Position numbers and translations under genes: made by a program. Positions 13,101 through 22,946 of a stretch of 64,000 bases of DNA are shown piece after piece. Origin of the DNA: Ixodes scapularis. Lineage: Eukaryota; Arthropoda; Arachnida; Ixodida; Ixodidae. The stretch spans positions 43,650,745 to 43,714,744 of the forward strand of contig NW_024609837.1 of the NCBI RefSeq assembly GCF_016920785.2, written 5' to 3'. The notes under the pieces are model-generated. The model saw only the letters and a program-made list of their open reading frames with translations, searched no databases and was not told where the DNA came from. Each line of letters begins with the position of its first letter. Position 1 is the first letter of the stretch.

Positions 13101-16100
13101 GGTCTGTTATAATGAGCTTAGACTGTAATCTTCCCTTGTGTAGTGCTATCACGTTTTACGACACAGGGAAGCCAAAATTAAGTTTTTGATCTTAAAGGAA
13201 GAATAAAATTGTAACATAAGCAAAAGAAAAGCTTTAGCTTTTTAATTGGGAGCAGACAAGTCGGGGGATGCGTAAATAGTAGGCATGGGCGAATAGAGGG
13301 TTTTGGATTCGAATCGAATTCGAAGCGAATAGTGATTTTGGCCTAATAATTTTGAATCGAATAGTTAGAATAGTACAAGCAACAAATACCACAAGATATG
13401 TTTAAACTATAGTTTTATATTTGCTCTTATTTGCTGTTAGAAGTTCTGTAATTTTTAATTTCAAGTGTACTGAGTTTGGGAGCACGAAATCGTTTTAATG
13501 GTCGGAAGCTTGCGCCACCTGGCCGAAAATCCAAGCCAGAGTATTCGGAAAGGTAGAATCATTCAATATTGTCGTGTACTTAAATTCGATTCGAAGCAAA
13601 TGCCGAATAAAACAGAATTTGACTGGCTATTTGTAATAACCTAATATTTGCCCATCCCTAATAAAGAGTAAATATTACCACGCAAATGAGCCAATGGTGA
13701 TGAAGTCCTTCAAACTAGAGGTGCTCCTCTATTTTCAGGCACATGCCTTAGAGGAAGACCTGGAGCTGCTCTTCCTTGAAGTGGCGAGTCGCTGCAAGGC
13801 GGTCATTTGCTGCCGAGTCACCCCCCTCCAGAAGGCGCTGGTGGTGGACCTGGTGAAGCGCCACAAGCGGGCTGTCACACTCGCCATTGGCGACGGTGCC
13901 AATGACGTCAGCATGATTAAAAGTAAGTCTGCTTTTCATTTACGCTATGGCACCTCTCTGATGTCATTTTCATGGGAACCAAAAGAATAAAACGTATACA
14001 ATACGAAAATTGCATCATCCAAAACATGCTCGAAAAGTTGCCGTAGTCCCGAGTCTATAAGTCGTGCCATCGCGTAAGTCGCAATCCTTTATAGACATTC
14101 AGGTTTCTCGTAAAAGTTGCATCTTTGCATGAGTTGCATTTTTTGTACGGTCGGAGCTGCAAAACTGCACTTATAAGGCAGCATGTGTGTATTGTAATCG
14201 AAATGCACGCGAGCGAGAGCAGCAAATTTCAATATTCTCGCCAACAAATAAGCAATAAATAGAACAATTGTGGTTATATTAAATTGCAGCTCGTCCCACG
14301 GTTACTAAACAAAATTCACATAAGTGACATCATTGTATAAGACGCGCACCGACAAAAATTTGGGAAAAAACTGCGACATATTGCCACACGCGACAGAGGA
14401 AGCGCATCCGTGGCCGAAAGATTATCGTGCTTGGCTCCCACGCAAAGGGCCATGGTTCAATTCCTGGCAGTGGAAGTACCTTTTTATTATGTCTGTAACT
14501 GTTGCATTCTAGTAAATTCGAGAACCCTGTTGTTTATTTGAGGTTAGAATGCTCTACGCGCCGAACCTATACCGGTAGTTCCAGAAGCATTCGCATGTAC
14601 AAAAGGGGCTCCGCATGGCGAGCCGGAGTCAGTCTTGCCCTAGCGCTTGATCCTGCTGCCACGCCGCCATCGACACCTGCGGCGCTAGCCTTTCTCTATT
14701 TTGTTTTGGGCACGAGTTCGCCCCATTAAACGCTTAGTTTGTTTCAGCTTTCATCGCCTCATCAATTGTCATTCGTGACAGTATACACTGGAAAATATGG
14801 TACATAAAATATGCATACGCACATGGTGAGAAATTTGCTTTGATCCTGGGGGCAGCGCAATACCGCTGATCACGGCGGTATTGCACTGCCTCCGGGTTTA
14901 ACTTCGAGGTTCTACTGTGAAACTTCAAGAACTTTTAATGCGATAACATTCTTTAGCTAACCCCCCAAATTTCTGGCCTCGTAATGTGCAGTAGACCATT
15001 TCAGCTCACATTCTCACACTCCTTCACATTTGCACCCTCTTTGAAGGACCTGACGACCTTGACATTGTTCTAGAGGTCGTCCTAGGTGTCGTTTTTGAGG
15101 TATGCGTCCTTTAGGATGTCATCCTTTATGCCATCCTAGAGGTCATTCTTAAGATTGCTCTAGAGGTCATTCTAGACGTCCTTGAGATTGTCCTTGCGAT
15201 CGCCCTAGAGATCACCCTAGACGTCGTCTTTGATGCTGTCTTTTAGGACGTCGTCCGTAATGTCATCTTAGGCGTCGTCCTCGACGTTGTCTTAGACGTT
15301 GTTTTTGAGGTTGTCCTAGACGAATGCTATTGCAATTCATAGCACGAGGCGAAGATGGTCAGTGCCATAGACAGTGGGGCAAGGGTTTGATCAGCTGGCA
15401 TGCACGAAATCTGGAATGAAGCGTATTTTGCACCAGCCAAGGGCTGCAGTAACTCTGTGTGCTCGCTGTTTACAGTGGCCCACATCGGTGTGGGCATCAG
15501 TGGCCAGGAGGGCATGCAGGCAGTGTTGGCGTCGGATTTCTCCCTCGCCCAATTCCGGTTCCTGGAGCGCCTCTTGCTGGTGCACGGGCGCTGGTCGTAC
15601 CTGCGCATGTGCCGCTTTCTGCGCTATTTTTTCTACAAGAACTTCGCCTTCACCCTGTGCCACTTCTGGTTCGCCTTCTTCTGCGGCTTCTCTGCACAGG
15701 TGAGGAACCCGTTCGGTGGTATTCAGACTGGTGGTTGCATGAAGATTGATCCGGCTTAAAATCTGAACTGTCTTAAAAGGCAATTTGGTCCATGAATAGT
15801 AGAAGAAGTTTCATAGACAGTTTGGTGAGTTTGTAGTGCTGGCCTAATGTCATCATTCGTTTTGGCCAGTGCACAGTACTAGCCAAATTGGCATGAGGGG
15901 CAATTTGGTCAGTGCACACAACTACCCAAAATTCCCTAGAAGACCATTTGGTCAGTGCATAGTACTGGCCAAATTACTCTAAAATGCCATTTGGCCAGTG
16001 CATATTATATTACCAGCCAAATTTGCATAAAAGTTCATTTGGCTTGTGCTTAGTAGTAGCCGAATTTCCATAAAGGGCAGTTTAGCTAGTGCCTAGCACT

Positions 16101-19100
16101 AGACAAATATCATAGCGTAAAATACCGGGGTGGCACCCACCCCACTTCCACTGAAAGCTGGGTTAATCTAGACATATGGGCGTTTGTCCAGTCAAATCGG
16201 GCACTTAACATATTATTTGCAGAATTCCCAAGTTTGGAAAATTCACAGTTTTTATTTGTAACCTCTGTCTTAGACAAGCACCATGTATGCTGAAACCACG
16301 AGCTTTTGTGATAATAACACAATGACTCACGTTTTTACACAGACCCTCTACGACCCAGTATTCATCTCTTTCTACAATGTCTTCTACACATCCTTACCAG
16401 TGCTGGCGCTGGGAGTCTTTGACCAGGTGGGTGGGACTCTCCCAAAAACTGCATTTTGAAGTGTCCATTGCTTGTGGCGCCATCTCCCGATACGCACGAC
16501 AAGCACTGTTACTGCATCGTTTGCTTCTGACTGAATGCTGGCTGCGTTGACGGAGAGACGGCGCCACAAGTACGACCCTTAGCTTGACAGTCCATAAAAA
16601 CTTTGGCAGCCAGGAGTTTGGATGCCACGACGACAGCAACACTTGCAGTCGCTCATACTTTTTGGTTTAACTTCTACGGCCAACTGCCAAGATTGCGACA
16701 TCTGACAGCATGACGCACCGACTCCCATGATGTCATTTGTAGCCACTTCGTGACCAGTTATGATGCATAGGCAGCATAGACCATTTCAGTAAGGGTTCTT
16801 TGGAAGGCGCCAGTTTGTTTGACTGCAGCGCCACCTACGTGCAGCGCCACCTACGTACATCCAGGCAATCCTACAAAATCGTTGGTTTTAAAATAGGGAA
16901 AGGGCATGCGCCCACTCCCGATAGCAGACGGCAAAATGATTGTCCTTCACAGACATTTTCTGCCATTTCGTTGGCATAGAACAGGGAAAGGGCACGTGCC
17001 ATTCTCATCGTTTGGGCAGTTTTGGTGGGCAGTGCTGCTGGAACTGCCCAAACATGAAGGCTAATTTCTCTCTCCTCACCCTGGTAGAATGGTCTATAGG
17101 ACACTAAATGCACCAGTCAGATATGCACGCCAGCCACCATACTCTCACTTTATTAGAATTGTCTATAGGATGCTAAATGCACCAGTTATAAATGCACGCC
17201 AGCCACCGTAATTTGGCATTTTGCTTTGATTCCTGTGGCACACTGAGACGACTCATCTACGCGTGGCGGCGGCGGCGGCATTTCAGGATGTGAGCGACAC
17301 CAACTCAATGCGCTACCCGAAGCTGTATGCGCCGGGCCACCTGAACTTGCTGTTCAACAAAGTGGAGTTTTTGAAGAGTGTGGCCCACGGGGTGGTGTCG
17401 TCGTTTGTGCTCTTCTTCGTGCCCTACGGAGCGTTCAGCAACAGCATCGCACCAGACGGCGTCAACCTGGACGGGCAGCAGCTCCTCGGCACGGCCGTCT
17501 CCACCATCCTCGTCATCGTGGTCAACGCGCAGGTGAGGCAGTGCTGGTATTTGCTCACTGGCTTTGTGACACTTCGGTCTAGGGCCATAGTTGTCATCTG
17601 GAAACTGGTGGCAGTAAATGGCAAGATGACACAATAAGGGGTAGTGTGACACAATAAGTGGCAGGATGACAATATGCGATAGTGTGACATAGTAAGTGGC
17701 AATGTGACACAATATATAGCAATGTGCGCTCCTCGGTGTCGTGGCTTGAGCTTCGCCCGGGATACATTACAACAGGTGGCTATATGACACACTATGAGCA
17801 AGTGACACAATATGTGGCAGTGTGACAGTATGTGGCAATGCGACTCAGTAAGTGGCAATATGACAGTAAGTGGCGATATGATGCAATGTTGCCACGTGAT
17901 AATAGGTAGCAATATGACATGATATCATCTTATTGAAACAGATGACAATAAGAGGCACGATGACATAATAAGAAGCAAGGCGATGCTATAAGTGACAAGG
18001 TTTCATTAAGTGGCAAGCTAGCATTATAACAGATGTCAGCCATGGTGCAACTGTTTAGCGATGCCCTTATGTCGATTTTCCTGCAAGGGCACAGTTAAGC
18101 CAATCATGACAGTCTATGAAAGGGGGCCAGAAAATGTGCTGTGGATAACATTTAGGCCTGAAACGACAGGCTGTCCAGGATTGCAAGCATGTCGGTGACA
18201 TGCTTAGTAACCTCTCACCTCCCCATTAACAATCGCCTTCCGCAGGACGTAGCTAGATCCACAAAAAGAGCCAGGCCTCGAAGTAACAACGCTTCGTCCA
18301 TTTTGGTGCTTAAAATTATTGTTGCCAATTATGCAAAGCTTTATCTGAAATCATGAGAAACGGTCTTCCGCCCCTGGAAATGTGAGAACTATCCACGACG
18401 TAGCATAACAACCAGGGTATCGGAACGAAACGAAAACCAAAAACGAAAAACGAAAAAAACAATATTTTTTGGCGGAACGGAAACGTAATCGAAACGTTAT
18501 TTATTATTTTGTTCCGGAGTGAAACCGAAAAATTTTCTTATCGGTTTTCGGTTCAAGGAAAAATATCAGGTATTTCAGTAATTCGTTTCACGCAGCGAAG
18601 AGACTGCCGTTGGTTTGTACCATAATTAAAGAGAAAACAAGCATCGCCCCCGCGTCTAAACTCCGGGCGAACAAGCATAGCAAAAACAAAGACAAAAACT
18701 ACTACGAGAAACAAAAAACATGACGCAAGGCATCATTGCTTCCCACCAATGAGAGCGCGGTGGCGCGACGCCTTCACACGCTCGCAATGCTCTCCTTGGC
18801 TCTTGCGCCCTCTCCCTCCATGCTTTCTTCGGACGACACAGACAGACAACAGATCACGGCAAGCGCGGGAAGTTTGTGACCCGGCGTTGTAGAAGTCCAT
18901 CTTTTGTTTTTCTACGGATACGGCAGTCTGAGACTCTGTTGCAAAATGTACTTCTTCATCCCTATGGGCCTTCAGGGCCTTCTCGGCGCTGAAATTTATT
19001 TTATCGGACTTGCCTTTCACCGAGCACACTTGATGACGTGCTGCTTCTGAGATCATGCTCGGTGCCTTGATCATGATCTCATTCTCAAGGCAATGAACAT

Positions 19101-20543
19101 GATCTCAGAAGCAATGTCGTTTCCGCGGATCCCTCTAGAGCACCTGAATTATCTATTTTTGTGTAAAAATAAACGTTACGTTCCTTTTAATTTTTGCTGT
19201 GATTTTTTTTTTATAGAAAGAAACCGTTACGAACCGTTACGGAGCATTATTTTTTCGTTCCGGAGAGGAAACGGAACGGAACTTTTTTGTATGGAACGAA
19301 AATGAAAACGGAACGAAAAACATTTCGTTCCAACACCCTGATAACAACATTGCCTGAGCCTTCTGGCGCCATATTGTTTAAAGGGATACTGAACCGACAT
19401 TTGGATTTTGCAAAATGAGGCTGCAGAAGCATTGAACGGGACGCTACGAACTCCAAAACATCACTCCTACATCGACATCTCAAACTGATGGCCGTATTTT
19501 TGAAAAAGAAGGGCGCGATCAAGCGAGGGCTATGACGTCATTGTCCTCCTGGAATATTTGAGAATGAAGGAAAGCGGCCTCGCTTCTCTCCTCCTCGCTT
19601 CAGTTCACCAGCTCGACGGGAAGTAGCGAGGAGAAGAGGGAATGAGAATCGTTGACGTGAATTGTCTCGAGGGCCTCGTCGGCTGTGTTCAATCGCCCAT
19701 TTCTTTTTAAAAAATACGCCGAGCCGTGGAGATTTTGCTGTACGAGTGATGTTCTTGGGTTTTGCTGCGTCCCCGCCTATCCGTCCAGTCTTGTTTTGTA
19801 AGCTCAAAATTTCGGTTTAAGGAGTTGCATTTTCTAATTGTAACTATGGCATCAAAATAGCAGTGCCCACAAACGTAGCTAGTTTATTGGCTCTAATCAT
19901 AGTGATTTGACTCGTGCATGCTGCATAGCGAAACAGATGCACAGGCGTCTTTTATAAACATGTTTGGCTACATTCGAGGGATTTGCTCCGACGAGACTGA
20001 GAGGCTGCGTGCGTTTCTCGGCCATTGCAGATAGCCCTGGACACGTCCTACTGGACGGTCTTCAACCACGTTGTCATCTGGGGATCGGTAGCCTTCTACC
20101 TCGCCATGACCCTCCTGATCAACTCGGACATTGTGGGCAACATGTTCCTTGGCTCTCTGCGCATGACCCTGGGGTCGGCCCAGTTCTGGTTCGTCGCGTT
20201 CCTCACCGTCGCGCTGCTGCTGCTTCCCGTCATCGCCTTCCGCTTCTTCTACGTCGACGTGTTCCCCACCCTCTCGGACCGGGTGCGACTCAAGCAGCGC
20301 CGCGCCCGCCGCCTGCGGCGCGAGGGCGCCCCGGAGAGCGGTTTGGGGCGCGCCACGAGCGTGCGGCAGGGGAGCAGACGCCGATCGGTGCGCTCTGGTT
20401 ATGCCTTTGCGCACCAGGAGGGCTTCGGCAGGCTGATCATGAGTGGAAAGATCATGCGGCGCGCACGGTCGGGCGGTAACTGGAGCAACTCGCTGCACGT
20501 GCCACCGGCGTTGCCCAACCAGCCCGACGAGCCGACGGCGTAG
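1033..20543 (+). CDS. ATP8B: P4-ATPase phospholipid flippase, ATP8B class (3' portion, 10 exons)
   Basis: Ten exons joined at 1033-1134, 2608-2727, 6276-6373, 9322-9500, 11129-11397, 13739-13922, 15476-15699, 16343-16426, 17287-17532 and 20031-20543 keep phase and total 2019 nt (672 codons plus stop). Visible motifs, in order: LDFNNVRKRMS, CKGAD (nucleotide-binding domain), GATAIEDKLQ, VLTGDK (P domain), INGHSL, GDGANDVSMIK (Mg-binding hinge), GVGISGQEGMQAVLASD, FFYKNFAFT (M5, with the lysine conserved in P4-ATPases), then hydrophobic segments M6-M10 and an Arg-rich tail. P4-ATPases flip aminophospholipids or phosphatidylcholine to the cytosolic leaflet, normally with a CDC50 partner. Family wording (RTPKSITI, ILDFNNVRKRMSV) points to ATP8B rather than ATP8A. 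The DKTGT phosphorylation exon and the first membrane segments lie left of the window. The gene is convergent with RASA1. Confidence 0.93.
1418..1476. repeat. Imperfect hairpin in ATP8B intron
   Basis: Left arm gctttctgcctttgataatg, right arm the reverse of gctttctacttttgataatg. The rest of the intron 1135-2607 shows nothing else I can support. Confidence 0.7.
2608..2727 (+). CDS. ATP8B: ATP8B exon B (nucleotide-binding domain, KGAD)
   Basis: Acceptor cacttgcag, donor gtgaga, phase 0/0, 40 codons. Carries LKLYCKGADSVIFERLHPS; KGAD is the conserved ATP-contacting motif of the N domain. The frame stays open upstream and downstream, so splice sites define the ends. Confidence 0.92.
3460..4240 (+). 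pseudogene. Decayed gypsy/Ty3-type integrase (pol 3' end)
   Basis: Three reading frames carry consecutive pieces of a retroelement integrase. One is a core strand with FLLIIDAYSKWPEVVPM (frame at 3471-3704). The next has DDGPSFQSSRFQDFMTRNGV and NHSSTNGAAENLVGTFK (frame at 3694-4044, with the D and E of the DDE triad). The last is a C-terminal QVWARDYRNGKK and NRTYEI segment (about 4060-4230) ending at a stop. Frameshifts near 3695 and 4045 make it non-functional. No reverse transcriptase was seen upstream. It lies in the intron between ATP8B exons B and C. Confidence 0.85.
4500..5110 (+). repeat. Possible 3' LTR or flank of the gypsy-type relic
   Basis: Follows the integrase relic and holds a TATA-like box (tgtatataaaaaaa, near 4755). 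No second LTR copy is visible, so neither the ends nor the LTR identity can be confirmed. Confidence 0.25.
5705..6141 (+). repeat. Dispersed repeat, copy 1 (pair with 35039-35420)
   Basis: Direct copy of the repeat in RASA1 intron 24, sharing GTGTGGCCGCGAGGC-like and GACACCGATTGGTTGA segments and a GCTTCATTCTAGGAACAAC block in the same order. No coding capacity. Ends are set only by where the two copies stop matching. It lies just upstream of ATP8B exon C. Confidence 0.7.
6276..6373 (+). CDS. ATP8B: ATP8B exon C
   Basis: Acceptor tctttgcag, donor gtaagt, 98 nt, leaves phase 2. Reads KFAGEGLRTLCLAYKDLDE and continues YFQEWSERHHRAA, the helix after the KGAD strand in this family. Confidence 0.92.
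7295..8715. mobile_element. TIR element of 1.1 kb bounded by a 148-bp direct duplication
   Basis: Segment 7295-7442 and segment 8561-8715 are almost identical (both begin agcttgtttatagatatga and end in a tagtag run). Between them lies a unit with imperfect inverted ends (agtgtagaccgcatataacg and, from the other end, agtatagaccacttacaacg) and CpG-rich centre. Its internal part (7737-8250) has a second copy at 48944-49440. No transposase seen. Confidence 0.7.
9322..9500 (+). CDS. ATP8B: ATP8B exon D (N/P domain junction, TGDK)
   Basis: Acceptor ttctctgcag, donor gtctga (weak beyond GT), 179 nt, leaves phase 1. Holds LLGATAIEDKLQDGVPQ and IKIWVLTGDKQ; TGDK is a P-domain motif of all P-type ATPases. 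Confidence 0.93.
9855..10728. mobile_element. MITE-like DNA transposon with ATTTTTCGGAC inverted ends
   Basis: Left end cagtcgctgatcgatttttc and right end (reverse strand) gtcgccgaccgatttttcgg form imperfect inverted repeats, and both flanks carry more TCCGAAA-type subterminal motifs. No coding region. Encloses a 23-bp perfect inverted repeat (10083-10105 and 10151-10173) around a 45-bp loop. Confidence 0.7.
11129..11397 (+). CDS. ATP8B: ATP8B exon E
   Basis: Acceptor gcatgcgcag, donor gtgcgt, 269 nt, leaves phase 0. Begins ETAINIGYSCQLLTDDM and ends FALIVNGHSL. The middle (Gly/Asp-rich, roughly codons 215-240 of the in-window protein) is the variable P-domain insertion. The exon is markedly GC-richer than its flanks. 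Confidence 0.93.
11475..12454 (+). mobile_element. Pogo/Tigger-type DNA transposon remnant
   Basis: Exactly matching 19-bp inverted ends (cagtaaactctcacttgag at 11475-11493 and its reverse at 12436-12454) are flanked by TA on both sides, the Tc1/mariner-pogo target duplication. Inside, 11896-12030 encodes TKRKRLSLSDKLEILQHVNN, the helix-turn-helix opening of CENP-B/Tigger transposases. It runs into a stop; the catalytic domain is gone. Confidence 0.9.
12455..12848. repeat. Degenerate tandem array (about 40-bp unit)
   Basis: Units built on TGTTATCAC...TTGTGACAAATG recur roughly every 35-45 bp with heavy drift. It begins right after the pogo relic and ends at a perfect hairpin. Intron of ATP8B. 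Confidence 0.6.
12849..12906. repeat. Perfect 26-bp inverted repeat
   Basis: Arms 12849-12874 and 12881-12906 are exact reverse complements with a 6-nt loop (ttaaca). It forms the edge of the tandem array. Confidence 0.9.
12938..13125. mobile_element. 188-bp MITE with TA target duplication
   Basis: Ends cagtctaagctcgttataac and its near-exact reverse complement (about 26 bp), flanked by TA on both sides, a non-autonomous Tc1/mariner-type MITE. Confidence 0.85.
13280..13660. mobile_element. hAT-like MITE (GGGCGAAT family), copy 1
   Basis: Inverted ends taggcatgggcgaatag and tagggatgggcaaatat; the interior is rich in GAATCGAAT motifs. The 8-bp flanks are similar but drifted (gtaaatag, ataaagag). 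Related sequence occurs at about 46870-46960. Lies just before ATP8B exon F. Confidence 0.7.
13739..13922 (+). CDS. ATP8B: ATP8B exon F (GDGAND hinge)
   Basis: Acceptor cctctattttcag, donor gtaagt, 184 nt, leaves phase 1. Contains AVICCRVTPLQKA and TLAIGDGANDVSMIK, the Mg-coordinating hinge motif of P-type ATPases. Confidence 0.94.
14380..14480 (+). repeat. tRNA-like segment (possible SINE head)
   Basis: Contains a box-A-like TGGCCGAAAG near 14411 and a good box B, GGTTCAATTCC, at about 14454-14464, spaced as in a tRNA. I could not fold a full cloverleaf, so a degenerate tRNA-derived SINE is the cautious reading. Lies in the ATP8B intron before exon G. Confidence 0.3.
14851..14893. repeat. 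Near-perfect hairpin
   Basis: Arms of 18 bp (ggcagcgcaataccgctg and cggcggtattgcactgcc) with two mismatches surround a 4-nt loop. Confidence 0.7.
15043..15325. repeat. Degenerate tandem array of GTCCTAGA-type units
   Basis: Blocks such as gtcgtcctagac and gttgtcctagag repeat at short, roughly 12-24 bp spacing for 280 bp. It lies about 150 bp upstream of ATP8B exon G. Confidence 0.65.
15476..15699 (+). CDS. ATP8B: ATP8B exon G (hinge to membrane segments M5-M6)
   Basis: Acceptor gctgtttacag, donor gtgagg, 224 nt, leaves phase 0. The first codon is completed as ATG (Met) across the junction, then AHIGVGISGQEGMQAVLASD and VHGRWSYLRMCRFLRYFFYK. The Lys in FFYKN is the M5 lysine needed for lipid transport in family members. 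Confidence 0.93.
15770..16112. repeat. Tandem array, about 60-bp unit (CATTTGGTCAGTGCATAG)
   Basis: Five to six diverged units, each with a tttggycagtgca block followed by a tactrgccaaatt block. Lies in the ATP8B intron between exons G and H. Confidence 0.75.
16343..16426 (+). CDS. ATP8B: ATP8B exon H (membrane segment)
   Basis: Acceptor gtttttacacag, donor gtgggt, 28 codons, phase 0/0. TLYDPVFISFYNVFYTSLPV then LALGVFDQ, the conserved NxxYTSLPV membrane segment. Confidence 0.92.
17091..17211. repeat. Direct duplication of about 52 bp
   Basis: Two copies of a unit containing gtctatagg, ctaaatgcaccagt and atgcacgccagccacc, at 17091-17143 and 17160-17211. A shorter duplication of cagcgccacctacgt lies near 16825-16855. 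Confidence 0.65.
17287..17532 (+). CDS. ATP8B: ATP8B exon I (membrane segments)
   Basis: Acceptor ggcggcatttcag, donor gtgagg, 82 codons, phase 0/0. Begins DVSDTNSMRYPKLYAPGHLN, matching the YPxLYxxG signature, and has two hydrophobic spans. Confidence 0.93.
17625..18015. repeat. Minisatellite with about 18-20 bp unit (GTGACACAATAAGTGGCAA)
   Basis: At least 15 imperfect units in tandem starting inside the intron after exon I, broken once near 17730-17775 by unrelated sequence. Confidence 0.75.
18413..19340. mobile_element. hAT-type DNA transposon remnant with perfect 8-bp TSD
   Basis: Inverted ends cagggtatcggaacgaaacg and cagggtgttggaacgaaatg are flanked on both sides by the same 8 bp, ataacaac (18405-18412 and 19341-19348). 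The 8-bp duplication and CAGGG ends mark the hAT superfamily. 928 bp, no transposase; contains an internal imperfect palindrome near 19040-19110. Confidence 0.9.
19378..19822. mobile_element. TTAA-type MITE (AAAGGGATACTGAACCG family), copy 1
   Basis: Begins tttaaagggatactgaaccg and ends aaatttcggtttaagg. The interior (gggacgctacgaactcc, ccaaaacatcactc) matches 27111-27546. It is immediately downstream of the hAT relic. Confidence 0.65.
20031..20543 (+). CDS. ATP8B: ATP8B exon J (last exon and stop)
   Basis: Acceptor ctcggccattgcag; 170 codons then TAG at 20541-20543. Starts IALDTSYWTVFNHVVIWGSV, holds the last membrane segments and LLLPVIAFRFFY, then LSDRVR and a basic Arg/Ser-rich cytosolic tail of about 100 residues with no recognised domain. 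Confidence 0.93.
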   Translation: MALDTSYWTVFNHVVIWGSVAFYLAMTLLINSDIVGNMFLGSLRMTLGSAQFWFVAFLTVALLLLPVIAFRFFYVDVFPTLSDRVRLKQRRARRLRREGAPESGLGRATSVRQGSRRRSVRSGYAFAHQEGFGRLIMSGKIMRRARSGGNWSNSLHVPPALPNQPDEPTA

Positions 20544-22946
20544 TTTGCGGCCGGTGTCTTCCGACGCGATGCGGTGCTTGGCGTGCCGTGCGAGCCATGG
20601 TGGGCCCTTGCGCCGTTTGTTGTTGTTGTTGTTGTTGTCGACGTCACCGTGCAGAGGGCTGTCCCCCAGTCGTAGGTTCGGCCGGGGAAAGTGTTTCGAA
20701 CAAAGAGACGAGTCCCCTTCCTGCGGCAGTTTGGTTACCGTCAGTTTTTAACATTTGACGGCGCCGTTTTTTAATATTTTTTTTTTGTGAATCCTCAGGA
20801 GTGATCCCAGGTGCCACTTAAAGGTGCTTTTACGCAGTACCGCTAGACTACGTTTGGCTGTGTTTAACATCAAGTTACGACTGGCAGATGCCGGGACATC
20901 TGTGCTTAATATGAAGCGTGGCAGTGGTGTAGTCAGAAGGGAAGGTTTCAGGGTCAGACGACCCCCCGAAATGATCCCAGCCCACTCCCTCCTTCACACC
21001 CATCTCAATAACCTAACCCCTCCCCCCCCTCCAAAAAAAAAACAACACCAAGCCTAACCGATTCAAGGAGTAACTTGCCACATGGTGTACAAAGTATGGA
21101 TGTGCCGGTGACATGCAGTCATATTGCAATGTAACGTAGTCGAACGCTGCTGTGTGGAAGGACCTGAACAGTGAACGAGTCGAGTGGCATTGACACAGTT
21201 GTCATGGCAACTGGGAAGGGACCGATTGGAAGCTTCGAGCTAATCTCCGCACAGCGCGGAATGAGTGTGAAGGTTGTGTTTCATTTCATTGTCTGTAACT
21301 TAGTCGTACGACTTGCAGTCTTCGTTTTCGTCGACGAGACACGATTGGGCGCTTCTCGAGCCGCGTGTTTGGCGGCACCGCTGTGAAAGTTGCAGCAACG
21401 CCAGTTGTGCAAAGACGAGAATGTTTCAAATGAAGTATGAGGCACGTTCCTGAGCCGAGGTCAATGCGAGTGTTGAGGAGCGTATTTCATTTGCAACACT
21501 GTCAGCATGGTCATTATTCAAAAAGGTTATCGGCTTTGGGATATATATAATTTTTGTCCTATTGCTTTTTTTTTGCAACTCAAGAAGTGAATTGACATCC
21601 TTTGCCGTGTGATATTGTGACGACGAAAGTGAATCCTTACGGAGCAGAGGTGTCCAACGTCCGGGCCGAAAGAGAGCGAAAGGTAGCGTACCGTGCAGTG
21701 GCTCGGTTTCCTAAACTTCTGGTTTGCGGAACACGCAGCGCTGTGAGAATAGGTTTTTGCCACTTTCTCGGGTTTACAACTGCTGCTTTTCTTAGTTTAG
21801 CGCCGAAACAAATGCAGTGCACACGCTTGCAGATTGGAGTAGCAGGAAATAGGTCCTACCGTGGGGCAGTCTTTGTGTCCACAAATAACCGGAAAGCGAC
21901 GGAGCATTTTGGACAGTGTCAAGTGCTTGCAGTTGCTTATTTTTTTAATGATTGCACTTTTGCGCGTGTTCATTGCAGTAAGACAACTGCAGAACAGATG
22001 GCGGAAGCAGAAAGCGAATTGTTGCCCTCGTATTGCAATGTCCTCAACGTCTGCGGCCTGACAAAACCAACTGGGTTTAGTCGCTTGGAGCTTGCATTTA
22101 AGGCTTACGAAATTTTAATGCCGACGACATGTTTTTACGTGGCTGGCACGAGGGAGAACCGCGTCGTCTGCCATGCCGTTTGTTAACACGTTCACTATTT
22201 TGTCTCCGGACTCCGGCGCAGTCATGCCTTAAGTAGGTTAGCTACGATTCGTGACAGGGTTGAGTACGTCGCAGCTCGGTTTCAAGAAGTTGTAGCTCAG
22301 GCCTCCCTAGGTAGTTAAAGGAACACCAAACTCAAAAAATGTTGTTTTTAAAGTGTCTACATAGAACATGTATGTAAAAAGAAATGTTTAGTTAATGAGG
22401 TTAATTTTGAATGTTTGCGACATACCTCAGCAATGCAGGCACCTAAAGAATATATTTTTGGGGAGTCAAGTGTCACTAGGAGCGATTCCAGAACATGTGT
22501 CCATTTCAAGTCAATGTGTCGAAATATTACGCTAAAAATGTTTTTTCCATAGAAACTATTTTGCGACATGCGTGTCCCGTTTGGGCACTTAACAAAGGAA
22601 GTTTTGGGGGAATTCTGCGCCTTTACAAGTGTTTGCTTTCAAACCGTACACACTACACATTGACAAAGATGTCGGACGGACGAGATGCATTTAGTGCGTA
22701 ACAAAAAAAGTCACGACTGTTCCCTATTCGATCAGTCGAACGTCCAAAACTCGGTAGCCGAGCATTGGAGGGTGGGAGGGCACGGCCATATTTAACGGCG
22801 ACACAACTGCCAGAATCGTCTTTCTCGTTGCAGCACTGTCGCACGAGGAATTCAGTGTACCTGCATCTCGAAAGAAGCTATTCAGATTTGCAGGTTTGTA
22901 CCCAAGCTGCAGGCTTTGTTAACCTTGTTGGGAGTCTATCAAGTTT

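Noticed and set aside
21602..22186. 194-codon open frame in the ATP8B 3' UTR
   Set aside because: No family resemblance, composition like random UTR sequence, and no promoter or splice evidence; chance open frames of this size occur in a GC-moderate UTR.
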